NCBI RefSeq assembly: GCF_000250675.2 | Contig: NC_018681.1 | Location: 7,874,001-7,938,000 of the forward strand | Reading direction: 5' to 3' | From: Nocardia brasiliensis ATCC 700358 | GTDB lineage: Bacteria > Actinomycetota > Actinomycetes > Mycobacteriales > Mycobacteriaceae | Length of the DNA: 64,000 bases | Shown: piece by piece, positions 55,635 through 64,000 of the stretch | Numbering within the stretch: position 1 is the stretch's first letter | Layout of the letters: each line of letters begins with the position of its first letter | Notes under the pieces: generated by a model | What the model was told of the DNA's origin: nothing | The model's database searches: none | Seen by the model: the letters and a program-made list of their open reading frames with translations, nothing else | Program-made: the position numbers and the translations under genes

Positions 55635-55979
55635 ATCCGCACAGCCTATGCGTTGCCGGAGCGGGCGATGTTCATCGGATATTTGCTGGTCATTTGCCCT
55701 ACTCTGCCTCAAGATCATCTTGGAAGGCGTTCGCGGATAGTAACGGAATAGCGACGGCCGCTTGACCATCGACACGTCCGGCGTGTCTAATCACAGTCAT
55801 GTCATTTCGGGTTCGCGCGAGAGTTCAAGGCGCGAACGGCTTTTCGAACAGATGTTCGCATCGGGATGACGAGCTCGGGGACGTCCGCGGGACAACGTCG
55901 CGGGGTATGGCCGTCGGTAGGCGTGTTGGTCCGACGGAACGAATCATTCTGCGCTAACACACAGTGAGGAGGCGGAGCG
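55635..55979. other. fbiA-whiB2 divergent region
   Basis: 345 bases without a gene. It holds a hairpin (GTTCGCGC at 55811-55818 with GCGCGAAC at 55830-55837), then the LexA-type box, then the strong whiB2 ribosome site AGGAGG at 55967-55972. Confidence 0.5.
55844..55859 (+). promoter_or_regulatory. LexA (SOS) box upstream of whiB2
   Basis: TCGAAC-AGAT-GTTCGC matches the actinobacterial SOS consensus TCGAAC-N4-GTTCGA at 11 of 12 defined positions. It is 120 bases before the whiB2 start. I recall that in M. tuberculosis whiB2 is under LexA control, so conservation is plausible. Confidence 0.75.
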
Positions 55980-56390
55980 ATGGCCAACGAGATGGTCTCG
56001 CCGACCGATTCCACAGCAGGCGCAGCACGTGGCGTCTGCGCTGAAAACGGCTGGAAGGATCAAGAGGGGGGTGACGAAGTCTCGACGTCCCGGCTCGGCT
56101 CGGGCGACGAAGTCTCGCCGCCCCGGCTCAGCCTGGTCGTCACGGGCTTCGACGAGATGTTCGAATCCATCGAAGAGCAGTGGCAAGAGCGCGCCCTGTG
56201 CGCACAGACCGATCCGGAGGCGTTCTTCCCAGAGAAGGGCGGCTCGACTCGCGAGGCGAAGCGGATCTGCATGGGCTGCGAAGTACGTGACGAGTGCCTG
56301 GAATACGCACTCGCCCACGATGAGCGTTTCGGTATCTGGGGCGGACTCTCCGAGCGGGAGCGCCGTCGCCTGAAGCGCGGCATCGGCTAG
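55980..56390 (+). CDS. whiB2: WhiB2/WhmD, iron-sulfur cell-division regulator
   Basis: 136 residues. Cys74, Cys97, Cys100 and Cys106 bind the [4Fe-4S] cluster and GIWGGLSERERRRLKRG is the DNA-contact end. WhiB2 is needed for septation in mycobacteria. The N-terminus is about 45 residues longer than mycobacterial WhiB2 and includes a duplicated 11-residue unit (DEVSTSRLGSG, then DEVSPPRLSLV) from a 33-base repeat at 56073 and 56106. AGGAGG is seven bases before the ATG. Confidence 0.94.
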   Translation: MANEMVSPTDSTAGAARGVCAENGWKDQEGGDEVSTSRLGSGDEVSPPRLSLVVTGFDEMFESIEEQWQERALCAQTDPEAFFPEKGGSTREAKRICMGCEVRDECLEYALAHDERFGIWGGLSERERRRLKRGIG

Positions 56391-56591
56391 CTCGCCCCTC
56401 GGGATGACCCCCGAGTTATCCCAACGCGAGAACTCGCCACGGCGACAACGGATCTCGCTTCCACACGGATAGCTCCGGGGGTAGCCCCGAACCGCAGCGG
56501 CAGGCCGCCCCAGACCCCGGCGGCACGCACCGCGACCTGCGCGGACCGCACTGGGTGCACGGGCACCGAGCGAGCTGGCTAGTTTTATCCC

Positions 56592-57071
56592 ATGGCACGT
56601 TCCCGGAATCGTCGTCCGCCGACCGCACGGTCGGTCATCCGCCGTGGTCGCGGGGTACGCGGACCGATGCTGCCGCCCACCGTGCCCGCCTGGCGCACCC
56701 GGGGCCAGAAATTCGACCGGCTGGTGCTCGAGGCGTTCGCACCGCTGGACACGCGCTGGCACGACCGGCTCACCAAGCTCGATATCGCCGTCGACGACGT
56801 GCCGAAAATCCGTCCGCTGCACCCCGATTCGGTCACCTGGCCGGACGAGGTGGTCGCCGACGGACCGGTGCCGCTGTCCCGGCTCATCCCGGCCGGTGTC
56901 GACCGGCACGGCGCGGCCACCCGCGCGCGGGTGGTGCTGTTCCGCAAACCGCTCGAACTGCGCGCCAGCGACCCCGACGACCTGGTCGATCTGCTGCGCG
57001 AGGTGCTGGTCCAGCAGATCGCCACCTACCTCGGCGTGGACCCGGACGTGATCGATCCGGAACCCGAGTAG
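56592..57071 (+). CDS. metallopeptidase-family protein without HExxH
   Basis: 159 residues of the small zincin-like family that includes Rv3259. Typical blocks are RRGRGVRGPMLPPTVPAWRT, FDRLVLEAFAPLD, RARVVLFRKPLELRA. Where family members elsewhere have HExxH, this one reads LREVLVQQIATYLGVDP, so the zinc site is absent. It is probably not a peptidase. It lies between whiB2 and the DUF3499 gene as in mycobacteria. Confidence 0.85.
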   Translation: MARSRNRRPPTARSVIRRGRGVRGPMLPPTVPAWRTRGQKFDRLVLEAFAPLDTRWHDRLTKLDIAVDDVPKIRPLHPDSVTWPDEVVADGPVPLSRLIPAGVDRHGAATRARVVLFRKPLELRASDPDDLVDLLREVLVQQIATYLGVDPDVIDPEPE

Positions 57072-57202
57072 GCACGCACCCAGCCGACGCCGCCGCGGCT
57101 ACGAATGTTGTTGCGCGACACTCTCCTGCGTAGGCCAGTATTTGCCCGATTCCTGAGCGTGTCTGTCCACATCGGGGCGCCAGGAGGGTTACTCTCATCG
57201 GC

Positions 57203-57592
57203 GTGATCCCCATGCGTCGTTGCTGCCGTCCAGGTTGCAAGAATCCGGCCGTCGCGACGCTCACCTATGTGTACTCGGACTCGACGGCCGTGGTCGGACC
57301 GCTCGCCACCGTAGCCGAACCGCACTCCTGGGATCTCTGCGAAACCCACGGCTCCCGGATCACCGCCCCGAAGGGCTGGGAGATGGTCCGGCACGAGGGC
57401 GGATTCTCCTCCAGCACACCGGATGACGACGATCTGACCGCACTCGCCGAGGCCGTTCGCGAAGCCGGCCTGCGCCGCCGCCCGCCGGAACCGGATCAGC
57501 GCGGCTACCGCGACTACGCGCCGCCGCCGCAGCGCACCACCCGCACCGGTCGCCGGGGCCACCTCCGGGTACTGCCCGACCCGCCGTCCTGA
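57203..57592 (+). CDS. DUF3499 family protein
   Basis: 129 residues. The N-terminus has clustered cysteines (RRCCRPGCKNPAV) and then SWDLCETHGSRITAPKGWEM, together a likely zinc site. The end GRRGHLRVLPDPPS is conserved. It matches Rv3258c, just upstream of manB. I used the GTG at 57203; an ATG at 57212 is possible. The role is unknown. Confidence 0.88.
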   Translation: MIPMRRCCRPGCKNPAVATLTYVYSDSTAVVGPLATVAEPHSWDLCETHGSRITAPKGWEMVRHEGGFSSSTPDDDDLTALAEAVREAGLRRRPPEPDQRGYRDYAPPPQRTTRTGRRGHLRVLPDPPS

Positions 57593-57644
57593 ACAAACCA
57601 GGACCGGGTCAAGTCGTCGCCACGGGGGCACTAGGGTGAAGGGC

Positions 57645-59021
57645 ATGACTGTCGCCCGCTCTGCCGAGTTCGTCAACGCGGTGATCAAGGCATACGACGT
57701 TCGCGGTGTGGTCGGCGAACAGATCGATGCCGAATTCGTCAGGGACATCGGCGCTTCGTTCGCCAGGCTGATGCGCGCGGAAGGTGCGCAACGGGCCGTC
57801 ATCGGCCACGACATGCGCGAATCCTCCCCCGGGCTGTCGCAGGCCTTCGCCGACGGCGTGCTCGCCCAGGGCCTCGATGTGGTGCACATCGGACTGGCCT
57901 CCACCGATCAGCTGTACTTCGCCTCCGGCCGGCTGGACTGCCCCGGCGCCATGTTCACCGCGAGCCACAACCCGGCCCGCTACAACGGCATCAAGATGTG
58001 CCGCGCCAAAGCCCTTCCGGTAGGCCAGGACACGGGCCTGGCCACGATCAAGGACGAGGTCGCGGCGGGCGTGCCCGCCTATGACGGCCCGCACGGCACC
58101 GAGACGAAGGTCGATCTGCTCGACGACTACGCGGCGTTCCTGCGCGGCCTGGTCGATCTCGGCGCGGTCCGCCCGCTCACCATCGCGGTGGACGCGGGCA
58201 ACGGCATGGGCGGGCACACGGTGCCCGCGGTGTTCCGCACGCTGCCGCAGGTGACGATCGTCCCGCTGTACTTCGAACTGGACGGGTCCTTCCCGAACCA
58301 CGAGGCCAATCCGCTCGACCCCAAGAACCTGGTCGATCTGCAGGATCTGGTGGTCAAGTCGGGCGCCGACATCGGCCTCGCCTTCGACGGCGACGCGGAC
58401 CGCTGCTTCGTGGTGGACGAACAGGGCGACCCGGTCTCGCCGTCGGCGATCACCGCGCTGGTCGCCGAGCGCGAACTGGCCAAGGAGCCGGGCGGGGTCA
58501 TCATCCACAACCTGATCACCTCGCGCGCGGTGCCCGAACTGGTCACCGAACTCGGTGGCACCCCGGTGCGCACCCGGGTCGGCCACTCGTTCATCAAGCA
58601 GCAGATGGCCTCGACCGGCGCGGTGTTCGGCGGCGAACATTCCGCGCACTACTACTTCCGCGACTTCTGGGGCGCCGACTCCGGCATGCTCGCCGCGCTG
58701 CATGTGCTCGCCGCGCTCGGCGAAAAGGACCGGCCGGTATCGGAACTGATGGCGGCCTACGAAACGTATGCGGCCTCCGGGGAGATCAACTCCACAGTGG
58801 CGGACGCGCAGGAACGGACCTTGGCGGTGGTCGAGGCTTTCGCGAGCCGGACGGTCTCGGTGGACCGGCTCGACGGGGTCACCGTGCAACTGGCCGACGA
58901 CGCCTGGTTCAATCTGCGCGCGTCCAACACCGAGCCGCTGCTGCGGCTCAACGTCGAGGCCAGATCGCCGGAGGAAGTAGACGCACTCGTGACCGAGATC
59001 CTGCGCATCGTCCGGTCCTGA
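57645..59021 (+). CDS. manB: phosphomannomutase/phosphoglucomutase
   Basis: 458 residues. It interconverts mannose-6-phosphate and mannose-1-phosphate for GDP-mannose and mannolipids. The catalytic serine is in TASHNP, the metal loop is DGDADR, and the sugar loop is GEHSAHYYF. The C-terminal phosphate-binding RASNTEPLLRLNVEA is intact. It precedes an SIS-like gene and manA, the other mannose-phosphate enzyme. Its last 29 bases begin a 108-base tandem repeat. Confidence 0.95.
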   Translation: MTVARSAEFVNAVIKAYDVRGVVGEQIDAEFVRDIGASFARLMRAEGAQRAVIGHDMRESSPGLSQAFADGVLAQGLDVVHIGLASTDQLYFASGRLDCPGAMFTASHNPARYNGIKMCRAKALPVGQDTGLATIKDEVAAGVPAYDGPHGTETKVDLLDDYAAFLRGLVDLGAVRPLTIAVDAGNGMGGHTVPAVFRTLPQVTIVPLYFELDGSFPNHEANPLDPKNLVDLQDLVVKSGADIGLAFDGDADRCFVVDEQGDPVSPSAITALVAERELAKEPGGVIIHNLITSRAVPELVTELGGTPVRTRVGHSFIKQQMASTGAVFGGEHSAHYYFRDFWGADSGMLAALHVLAALGEKDRPVSELMAAYETYAASGEINSTVADAQERTLAVVEAFASRTVSVDRLDGVTVQLADDAWFNLRASNTEPLLRLNVEARSPEEVDALVTEILRIVRS

Positions 59022-59262
59022 CTGGAATAGTGGAATCAGGGCGGATGAAATCACAAGCTCAGGATTCAGCGATCGGGGAAGTAGACGGCCGTACCCGACG
59101 CCGAGATCCTGCGCATCGTCCGGTCCTGACTGGAATAGTGGAATCAGGGCGGATGAAATCACAAGCTCAGGATTCAGCGATCGGGGGAGCCGACGGCTCG
59201 GCCCGGGACCGGGAACCCGAGCATCGACCGCTCCCGACTGGAATAGTGGAATCACAGGCCCT
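58993..59262. repeat. 108-bp tandem repeat, about 2.5 copies
   Basis: The unit starts in manB at 58993 (CCGAGATCCTGCGCATCGTC), recurs at 59101 and, more diverged, at about 59209. The marker ACTGGAATAGTGGAATCA is at 59021, 59129 and 59237, an exact 108-base period. The first copy contains the manB stop codon and the second copies the manB 3' end outside the gene. The period is a multiple of three and a frame stays open through it, but with A-ending codons unusual here (ATA, TCA, AAA), so it is unlikely to be coding. The 334 bases between manB and the next gene hold little else. Confidence 0.85.
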
Positions 59263-59355
59263 GGACGCACCCGACTCGGGCCCGGCGTGGCAGCTGACTC
59301 GGGTGGGAGCAAGGGCGGAAACGACTCAGCGCGATGAGGGGAGGTGGGACGCCCG

Positions 59356-60558
59356 ATGATCGCTGGAACACCGGTGCTCGACCTCGACGATGCCGCTTCA
59401 CTCGAGGCAGCCGATACCGCGGGCGCCCTGCGTTCGGCGGCCTCCGGCGGAGCTCAGGTCCGGGCCACGGCAGCCGCCGTCGGCGAGGACGCCCTGGCCC
59501 GCCTCGCCGGTCTGCGACCACGCAGCGTCGTGTTCGTCTCCGGCGCCGGCCGGGCCGCGCGAGCCGCGAGCCTGCTGGTCGCCGCGCTCGGTGATCGCGC
59601 GGGCCTGCCCGTGGTGCCGGTCGCCGCGCTGCCGCCCTGGGTCGGTCCGCTCGACGTCGTCCTCGTCGCCGGCGACGACGCCGGCGATCCCCGCCTGACC
59701 GACGCGGTGGACCGCGCGCTGCGTCGCGGCGCCGAGGTGGTCGTCGCGACCCCGATCGAGGGGCCGATGCGCGCCGTCGCGGCCGGCCGGGCCGCCGTGC
59801 TCGCGCCCCGGGTGCCGGTGCTGGACCACAACCGGCTGCTGCGTTTCGTCGCGGCGGGCATCGCCGTCTTGCAGATCGTCGACCCCGGCCGCAGCGCGAC
59901 GCTCGTGCCCGACCTCACCGCGCTCGCCGACATCCTCGACGCGGAGGCGCTGCGCGGCGGTCCGGCCAACGAGGTCTTCCGCAATCCGGCCAAAACCCTC
60001 GCTGCCCGCATGCATCAGCGCGGCGTGGTGCTGACCGGCGACTCCCCCGCCGCGGCCCAGCTGGCCGAGCACGGCGCCGAGGTGCTGCTGCAGTCGGCGG
60101 GCCGGGTCGCCACCGCGGTGGATCTGGCCGAGGCCGTGGCCGCCAGAGCCCGGATGACCGAGGCCGCGGGCGAATCCGCGCCCGGCTACGATCCGCTGTT
60201 CCACGACGAAGAACTCGACGGCCCCGTCCAGGTGGAACGCATGCGGGTGTTCGTGCTCAGCACCGACGCCGACCAGTCCGCCGCGCGCCGCCGGATCGCG
60301 GTGTTCGGCGGCGGCGAGGCGAGCCTGGTCGACGCCGATCTGGTGAACGCCGATGTCGATCTGCTGCACACCGGCCTCACCGACCCGTCCGTACCCGCCG
60401 CGCCACGCACCGAGGAACCCGCGTCCGGCGCGGGCGGCGAGGTGGAACAGCTCGCCGTGCTCGCGGTGCGACTGGAAATGGCCGCCGCATACCTACGGCT
60501 GCTCGGCACTCGCGGCACCGCGACCGAGAGCCAAGGGCAGTTCGGGGGCAACTACTAG
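59356..60558 (+). CDS. SIS-domain-like (PGI/PMI-related) protein
   Basis: 400 residues in the position of Rv3256c. The N-terminal part has the SIS-type stretch RSVVFVSGAGRAARAASLLV and PLDVVLVAGDDAGDP. Its end (VLAVRLEMAAAYLRLLGT) precedes manA with a one-base overlap. The family is related to phosphosugar isomerases. Given its place between manB and manA it may act on or regulate mannose phosphates, but activity is unproven. Confidence 0.85.
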   Translation: MIAGTPVLDLDDAASLEAADTAGALRSAASGGAQVRATAAAVGEDALARLAGLRPRSVVFVSGAGRAARAASLLVAALGDRAGLPVVPVAALPPWVGPLDVVLVAGDDAGDPRLTDAVDRALRRGAEVVVATPIEGPMRAVAAGRAAVLAPRVPVLDHNRLLRFVAAGIAVLQIVDPGRSATLVPDLTALADILDAEALRGGPANEVFRNPAKTLAARMHQRGVVLTGDSPAAAQLAEHGAEVLLQSAGRVATAVDLAEAVAARARMTEAAGESAPGYDPLFHDEELDGPVQVERMRVFVLSTDADQSAARRRIAVFGGGEASLVDADLVNADVDLLHTGLTDPSVPAAPRTEEPASGAGGEVEQLAVLAVRLEMAAAYLRLLGTRGTATESQGQFGGNY

Positions 60559-61826
60559 TGCACGAACTCGTTGGTGCGCTGCGCTCGTACGCCTGGGGCT
60601 CGCGCACCGCGCTCGCTCAGTTGTGCGGCCGACCGGTACCGTCCGCCCACCCCGAAGCCGAACTCTGGTTCGGCGCGCATCCCGCCGATCCCGCGCACGT
60701 CCGAATCGCGGACCACACCACCTCGCTGCTGGACTTCGTCGCGGCCGACCCGATCCGCGAACTCGGCCCGGCCGCCGCGGAATTCGGCGGCAAGCTGCCG
60801 TTCCTGCTCAAGATCCTGGCCGCCGAGGAGCCGCTCTCGCTGCAGGCGCATCCGAGTGCGGCGCAGGCGCGCGCGGGCTTCGAACGGGAGAACCGGACCA
60901 ACGTGGCGCTGGACTCCCCGATGCGCAACTACCGCGACGACAACCACAAGCCCGAACTGGTGGTGGCGCTGGACCGGTTCGAGGCGCTGGCCGGTTTCCG
61001 CAACCCGCGCCGCACCGTGGAGCTGCTGCGCGCGCTGCAGGTGCCGGGCCTGGAGTCGTACGCGAACCTGCTTGCCGCGCAACCGGACTCGGACGGTCTG
61101 CGCACCCTGTTCACCACCTGGATCACGCTGCCGCAGCCGGTGCTGGCCACCCTGCTGCCCGCGGTGCTGGACGGCTGCGTGCGGTACCTGTCCGGAAAAG
61201 GCAAGCGCGAGTTCACCGCCGAGGCCCGCACCGCCCTGGAGCTGGCCGAGGCCTACCCCGGTGACGCGGGCGTGCTCGCGGCGCTGCTGTTGAACCGGCT
61301 GACCCTGGAGCCGGGGCAGGGCCTGTTCCTCGCCGCCGGCAACCTGCACGCCTACCTGCGCGGGCTCGGCGTGGAGATCATGGCCAACTCCGACAACGTG
61401 CTGCGCGGCGGGCTCACCCCCAAGCATGTCGATGTGCCGGAACTGTTGCGGGTGCTGGATTTCGAGCCGATCGATCTGCCGGTCGTGCTGCCCGAGCCCG
61501 CCGGTGACGGCTCGGTGCGCTACGCGACGCCGGCACCGGAATTCGCGCTGCGCCGCTTCGATCTCGTCGCCGGTTCCGGCCAGGTGCCGCTCACCGCGGC
61601 CGGTCCCGGCATCGTGCTGTGCACCGCGGGTTCGGTCCGCTTGCTACAGGGCACCACCGAATTGGCGTTGCAGCGCGGTGCCGCGGCGTGGATCTCGGCC
61701 ACCGACACCGACATTCGCGCCCAGGCGCCCGACGGCGACGCGCAGCTGTTCTGCGCGTGCGTCGGCGGGGTGGGCGCCGCGGGTCTGCCCGCCACCCTGA
61801 CCGGGACCGATCAGCACCGCGGATAA
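60558..61826 (+). CDS. manA: mannose-6-phosphate isomerase, class I
   Basis: 422 residues. It interconverts fructose-6-phosphate and mannose-6-phosphate, feeding manB. Zinc-site motifs are PFLLKILAAEEPLSLQAHPS, with Gln and His ligands, and NHKPELVVALDRFEAL. GNLHAYLRGLGVEIMANSDN is in the C-terminal cupin region. The GTG start overlaps the previous stop by one base (TAGTG). Confidence 0.94.
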   Translation: MHELVGALRSYAWGSRTALAQLCGRPVPSAHPEAELWFGAHPADPAHVRIADHTTSLLDFVAADPIRELGPAAAEFGGKLPFLLKILAAEEPLSLQAHPSAAQARAGFERENRTNVALDSPMRNYRDDNHKPELVVALDRFEALAGFRNPRRTVELLRALQVPGLESYANLLAAQPDSDGLRTLFTTWITLPQPVLATLLPAVLDGCVRYLSGKGKREFTAEARTALELAEAYPGDAGVLAALLLNRLTLEPGQGLFLAAGNLHAYLRGLGVEIMANSDNVLRGGLTPKHVDVPELLRVLDFEPIDLPVVLPEPAGDGSVRYATPAPEFALRRFDLVAGSGQVPLTAAGPGIVLCTAGSVRLLQGTTELALQRGAAAWISATDTDIRAQAPDGDAQLFCACVGGVGAAGLPATLTGTDQHRG

Positions 61827-61906
61827 ACCCCGGGCATCGGGCCTCCGACGGCCGCGACACGCTAAGTTAGCCAGGATCGGGCAATTCGAGAAAGGGCGTC
61901 CAGGGC

Positions 61907-62818
61907 ATGTCGGCTGGTGGTGGCAAGAAGGCGATCCTCGCCGCGTTGACGGCGAACGCGGGCATCGCCGTCGCGAAGTTCATCGGTGCGGCGATCACCG
62001 GTTCCGCGTCGATGCTCGCCGAGGCGGTGCACTCAGTGGCCGACACGTCCAACCAGGGCCTGCTGCTGCTCGGCCAGCGGCGCGCCGCGCAGGAAGCCGA
62101 CGATCTGCATCCGTTCGGTTACGGCCGCAACCGCTACTTCTACTCGTTCATCGTGGCGCTGGTGCTGTTCACCATCGGCTCCATCTACGCCGTCTACGAG
62201 GGCATCCACAAGATCCAGCATCCGGAAGATCTGACCTCGCCGATCGTCGCGATCGTCATCCTGCTGATCGCCATCGGCCTGGAGACCTACAGCTTCACGA
62301 CCGCGATCCGGGAATCCAAGCCGCTCAAGGGCGGTGCCAGCTGGTGGCGGTTCATCCGCACGTCGCGCAGCCCGGAACTGCCGGTGGTGCTGCTGGAGGA
62401 CACCGGCGCGCTGGTCGGCCTGATCTTCGCGTTCATCGGCGTCGGGCTGACGATGGTCACCGGCAACCCCGTCTGGGATGGCATCGGCACGCTGGCCATC
62501 GGCCTGCTGCTCGGCGTCATCGCCGTCATCCTGATCATCGAGATGCAGAGCCTGCTCATCGGTGAGGGGGCCACGCCGGAGGAAGACCGGCTGATCCGGG
62601 AGAACCTCGTCGACGGCACCCGCATCGACCGCGTGATCCACCTCAAGTCCCAATACCTCGGCCCCGAAGAGCTTTTGGTCGCCGCCAAGATCGGTGCGGC
62701 GCCCGGCCTCGATGTCGCCCAGCTCGCCGCGGCCATCGACGACGCGGAGGCCCGGGTCCGCGCCGCGGTGCCCGCCGCCCGCGTCATGTACCTCGAACCG
62801 GACCTGTACCGCACGTAG
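61907..62818 (+). CDS. cation diffusion facilitator family transporter
   Basis: 303 residues with about six membrane helices. Hallmarks are AITGSASMLAEAVHSVADTS in helix 2 and FGYGRNRYFYSFIVALVLFT, with metal-site residues in EDTGALVGLIFAFIG (helix 5). A soluble C-terminal domain follows (RVIHLKSQYLGPEELLVAAK). It exports zinc or similar divalent cations. It is 80 bases beyond manA and may be separately transcribed. Confidence 0.92.
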   Translation: MSAGGGKKAILAALTANAGIAVAKFIGAAITGSASMLAEAVHSVADTSNQGLLLLGQRRAAQEADDLHPFGYGRNRYFYSFIVALVLFTIGSIYAVYEGIHKIQHPEDLTSPIVAIVILLIAIGLETYSFTTAIRESKPLKGGASWWRFIRTSRSPELPVVLLEDTGALVGLIFAFIGVGLTMVTGNPVWDGIGTLAIGLLLGVIAVILIIEMQSLLIGEGATPEEDRLIRENLVDGTRIDRVIHLKSQYLGPEELLVAAKIGAAPGLDVAQLAAAIDDAEARVRAAVPAARVMYLEPDLYRT

Positions 62819-62920
62819 GCGATTCCCGCACCGGTGCTGCCGCCCCGCACCCGCTACGGCGGGTCATAGCGGGTGCGACAGCGCAGAACCGGTGCGACGG
62901 GGCAGAACTGGTGCGGCGGC

Positions 62921-64000
62921 TCAGGCCGGCTGCGCGCGGAGCAGGTCCAGTGGGTCGGTGGTGATGCCGAAGCGCTGCCGCAGCGCGTGCCGGGCGGCGT
63001 GCACACCGGACATGCCGTGCACGCCGGGGCCGGGCGGGGTCGACCCGGAACACAGGTAGACGCCGGGCAGCGGTGTCGCGTAAGGGTTCCAGCCGGCGAT
63101 CGGACGGAAGGCGAACTGGCGCAGCGTCATCGCGCCCGCCGAGATATCGCCGCCGACGTAATTCGCATTGTGCGAGGGCATCTCGGCCGCCGTGTAGACG
63201 TGCTTGGCCAGGATCAAGTCGCGGAAGCCGGGTGCGAAGCGTTCGACCTGCGCGATCACCGTCTCGCTGACGTCGCGCGTGGACCCGTTCGGCACGTGCG
63301 CGTAGGTGTAGAAGGTGTGCTGTCCGGCGGGAGCGCGGGACGGATCGACCACGCCGGGCTGGATGGACAGCACATAGGGCCGTGCCGCGTGCTGCCCGGC
63401 GGCCACCGCGCGCTCGGCGGCCATCGCCTCGGCCCGCGTGCCGATCAGGTGCGCGGTGCCCGCCTGCGCCATCCCCTCCGCCTGCCAGGGCACCGGCCCG
63501 GAGAGCGCGAAGTCGACTTTGCACGCGGCGCCACCGTAGCGAAACTTGTTCAGCCGCTGCACATAGCTGTCCGGCAGGCGATGCCCCGCGAGCCGGATCA
63601 GCTCGGCGGGTGCGAGGTCGAGCAGCACGGCGCGGGCGCTGTCGAACTCGCCGAGCGAATCGATCCGGGTCTTGGTGTGCACCCGGCCGCCGAGGCGTTC
63701 CAGTTCGGCGCTGAGCGCGTCCGGAATCGCCTGGCTACCGCCGCGCGGGATGGCCCAGCCACCGGCGTGCGCCAACGTGCCGAGCATCAGCCCGGCGCCC
63801 GCGGCGGGGATGGCGCGCGGCGGCGTGATGGCGTGCGTGGCCACGCCGGTGAGCAGCGCGGCGGCGGTCTCCTCGTGAAACCTGATGTTCCACAACGGCG
63901 TTCCCTGTTCGAGGGTGCGCAGGCCGAAACGCGTCGCGGTCGCCAGATCCTTCGGCAGCCGGCGCAGGTCCGACATCGCCAGGTCGACGACCGAGTCCCA
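62921..64000 (-). CDS. phytoene desaturase-like FAD oxidoreductase, 5' end beyond window
   Basis: The 359 codons seen run off the right edge, so the N-terminal FAD-binding GxGxxG part is missing. What remains is the typical C-terminal half of the CrtI/retinol saturase-like family: GGWAIPRGGSQAIPDALSAE, ILAKHVYTAAEMPSHNANYV, GGDISAGAMTLRQFAFRP, and LPGVYLCSGSTPPGPGVHGM. The substrate is not known; carotenoid genes are not adjacent. Confidence 0.88.
   Translation of the reverse strand, partial: WDSVVDLAMSDLRRLPKDLATATRFGLRTLEQGTPLWNIRFHEETAAALLTGVATHAITPPRAIPAAGAGLMLGTLAHAGGWAIPRGGSQAIPDALSAELERLGGRVHTKTRIDSLGEFDSARAVLLDLAPAELIRLAGHRLPDSYVQRLNKFRYGGAACKVDFALSGPVPWQAEGMAQAGTAHLIGTRAEAMAAERAVAAGQHAARPYVLSIQPGVVDPSRAPAGQHTFYTYAHVPNGSTRDVSETVIAQVERFAPGFRDLILAKHVYTAAEMPSHNANYVGGDISAGAMTLRQFAFRPIAGWNPYATPLPGVYLCSGSTPPGPGVHGMSGVHAARHALRQRFGITTDPLDLLRAQPA

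Noticed and set aside
59030..59359. 109-codon frame with 36-residue repeats between manB and the SIS-like gene
   Set aside because: The frame is open because the DNA repeat is 108 bases; ATA, TCA and AAA codons are out of line with neighbours and no ribosome site precedes it. Recorded as a repeat instead.

Overview
The window is a stretch of a high-GC actinobacterial chromosome, almost certainly from Nocardia or a close relative in the mycolic-acid group. Pointers are WhiB1 and WhiB2, a SigH/RsrA pair, coenzyme F420 genes (fbiA, fbiB), MtrA-MtrB-LpqB, PdtaS, a wax ester synthase/DGAT-like protein, and many GTG starts with stop/start overlaps. Gene order follows the Mycobacterium tuberculosis segment from about Rv3210c to Rv3262 closely, so most of the window is conserved core. 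Nocardia-like additions interrupt it. These identifications come from reading the protein sequences; no database search was run.

Layout. 1-9.8 kb: a ferritin-like protein (cut by the window edge), an alpha/beta hydrolase, an SCO6745-like protein, the RhlE helicase, a membrane-anchored beta-propeller protein, an F420-type nitroreductase, a phosphatase, an acetyltransferase, endonuclease V and a lipid kinase. 10-15.4 kb: regulatory and stress genes, namely whiB1, the sensor kinase pdtaS, a small biotinyl-domain protein, a 24-codon gene for ribosomal protein bL37, the rshA/sigH pair, a YbaK deacylase, a small secreted protein and an SRAP peptidase. 15.5-23.4 kb: an aldehyde dehydrogenase, aroA, rsgA and secA.

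23.6-35.3 kb is a lipid section: a WS/DGAT-like acyltransferase, a flavin/2Fe-2S reductase followed by a DesA3-type desaturase, a second desaturase, and a thiolase under a palindromic operator. It also holds a BluB/nitroreductase-like gene, an orphan small gene and a 24-unit, 18-nt repeat array. 35.6-37.3 kb is a compact accessory module of two XRE-type regulators and an ImmA/IrrE-like zinc peptidase. 37.4-47 kb returns to core: hpf, comF, lpqB-mtrB-mtrA, tmk and ahcY, with a fulvocin C-related protein inserted between tmk and ahcY.

47-55.6 kb carries a glycerophosphodiesterase and the alkane-oxidation genes: alkB with a long repetitive tail, then the operon alkB2-rubA-rubB-tetR. The F420 operon fbiA-fbiB-nudix follows. 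55.8-62.8 kb holds whiB2 (with a LexA-type box upstream), two small conserved genes, the mannose-phosphate genes manB, an SIS-like protein and manA, and a CDF transporter. The window ends inside a phytoene-desaturase-like oxidoreductase.

The most notable signals are: an rsgA start that appears to be CTG; a textbook SigH promoter ahead of a long SigH isoform; shared TTAC-N6-GTAA operators at a desaturase and a thiolase gene; a conserved SOS box at whiB2 and a CRP-type site at whiB1; an 18-nt repeat family that seems to occur both as an intergenic array and as the hexapeptide tail of AlkB; and a 108-bp tandem repeat that copies the 3' end of manB.
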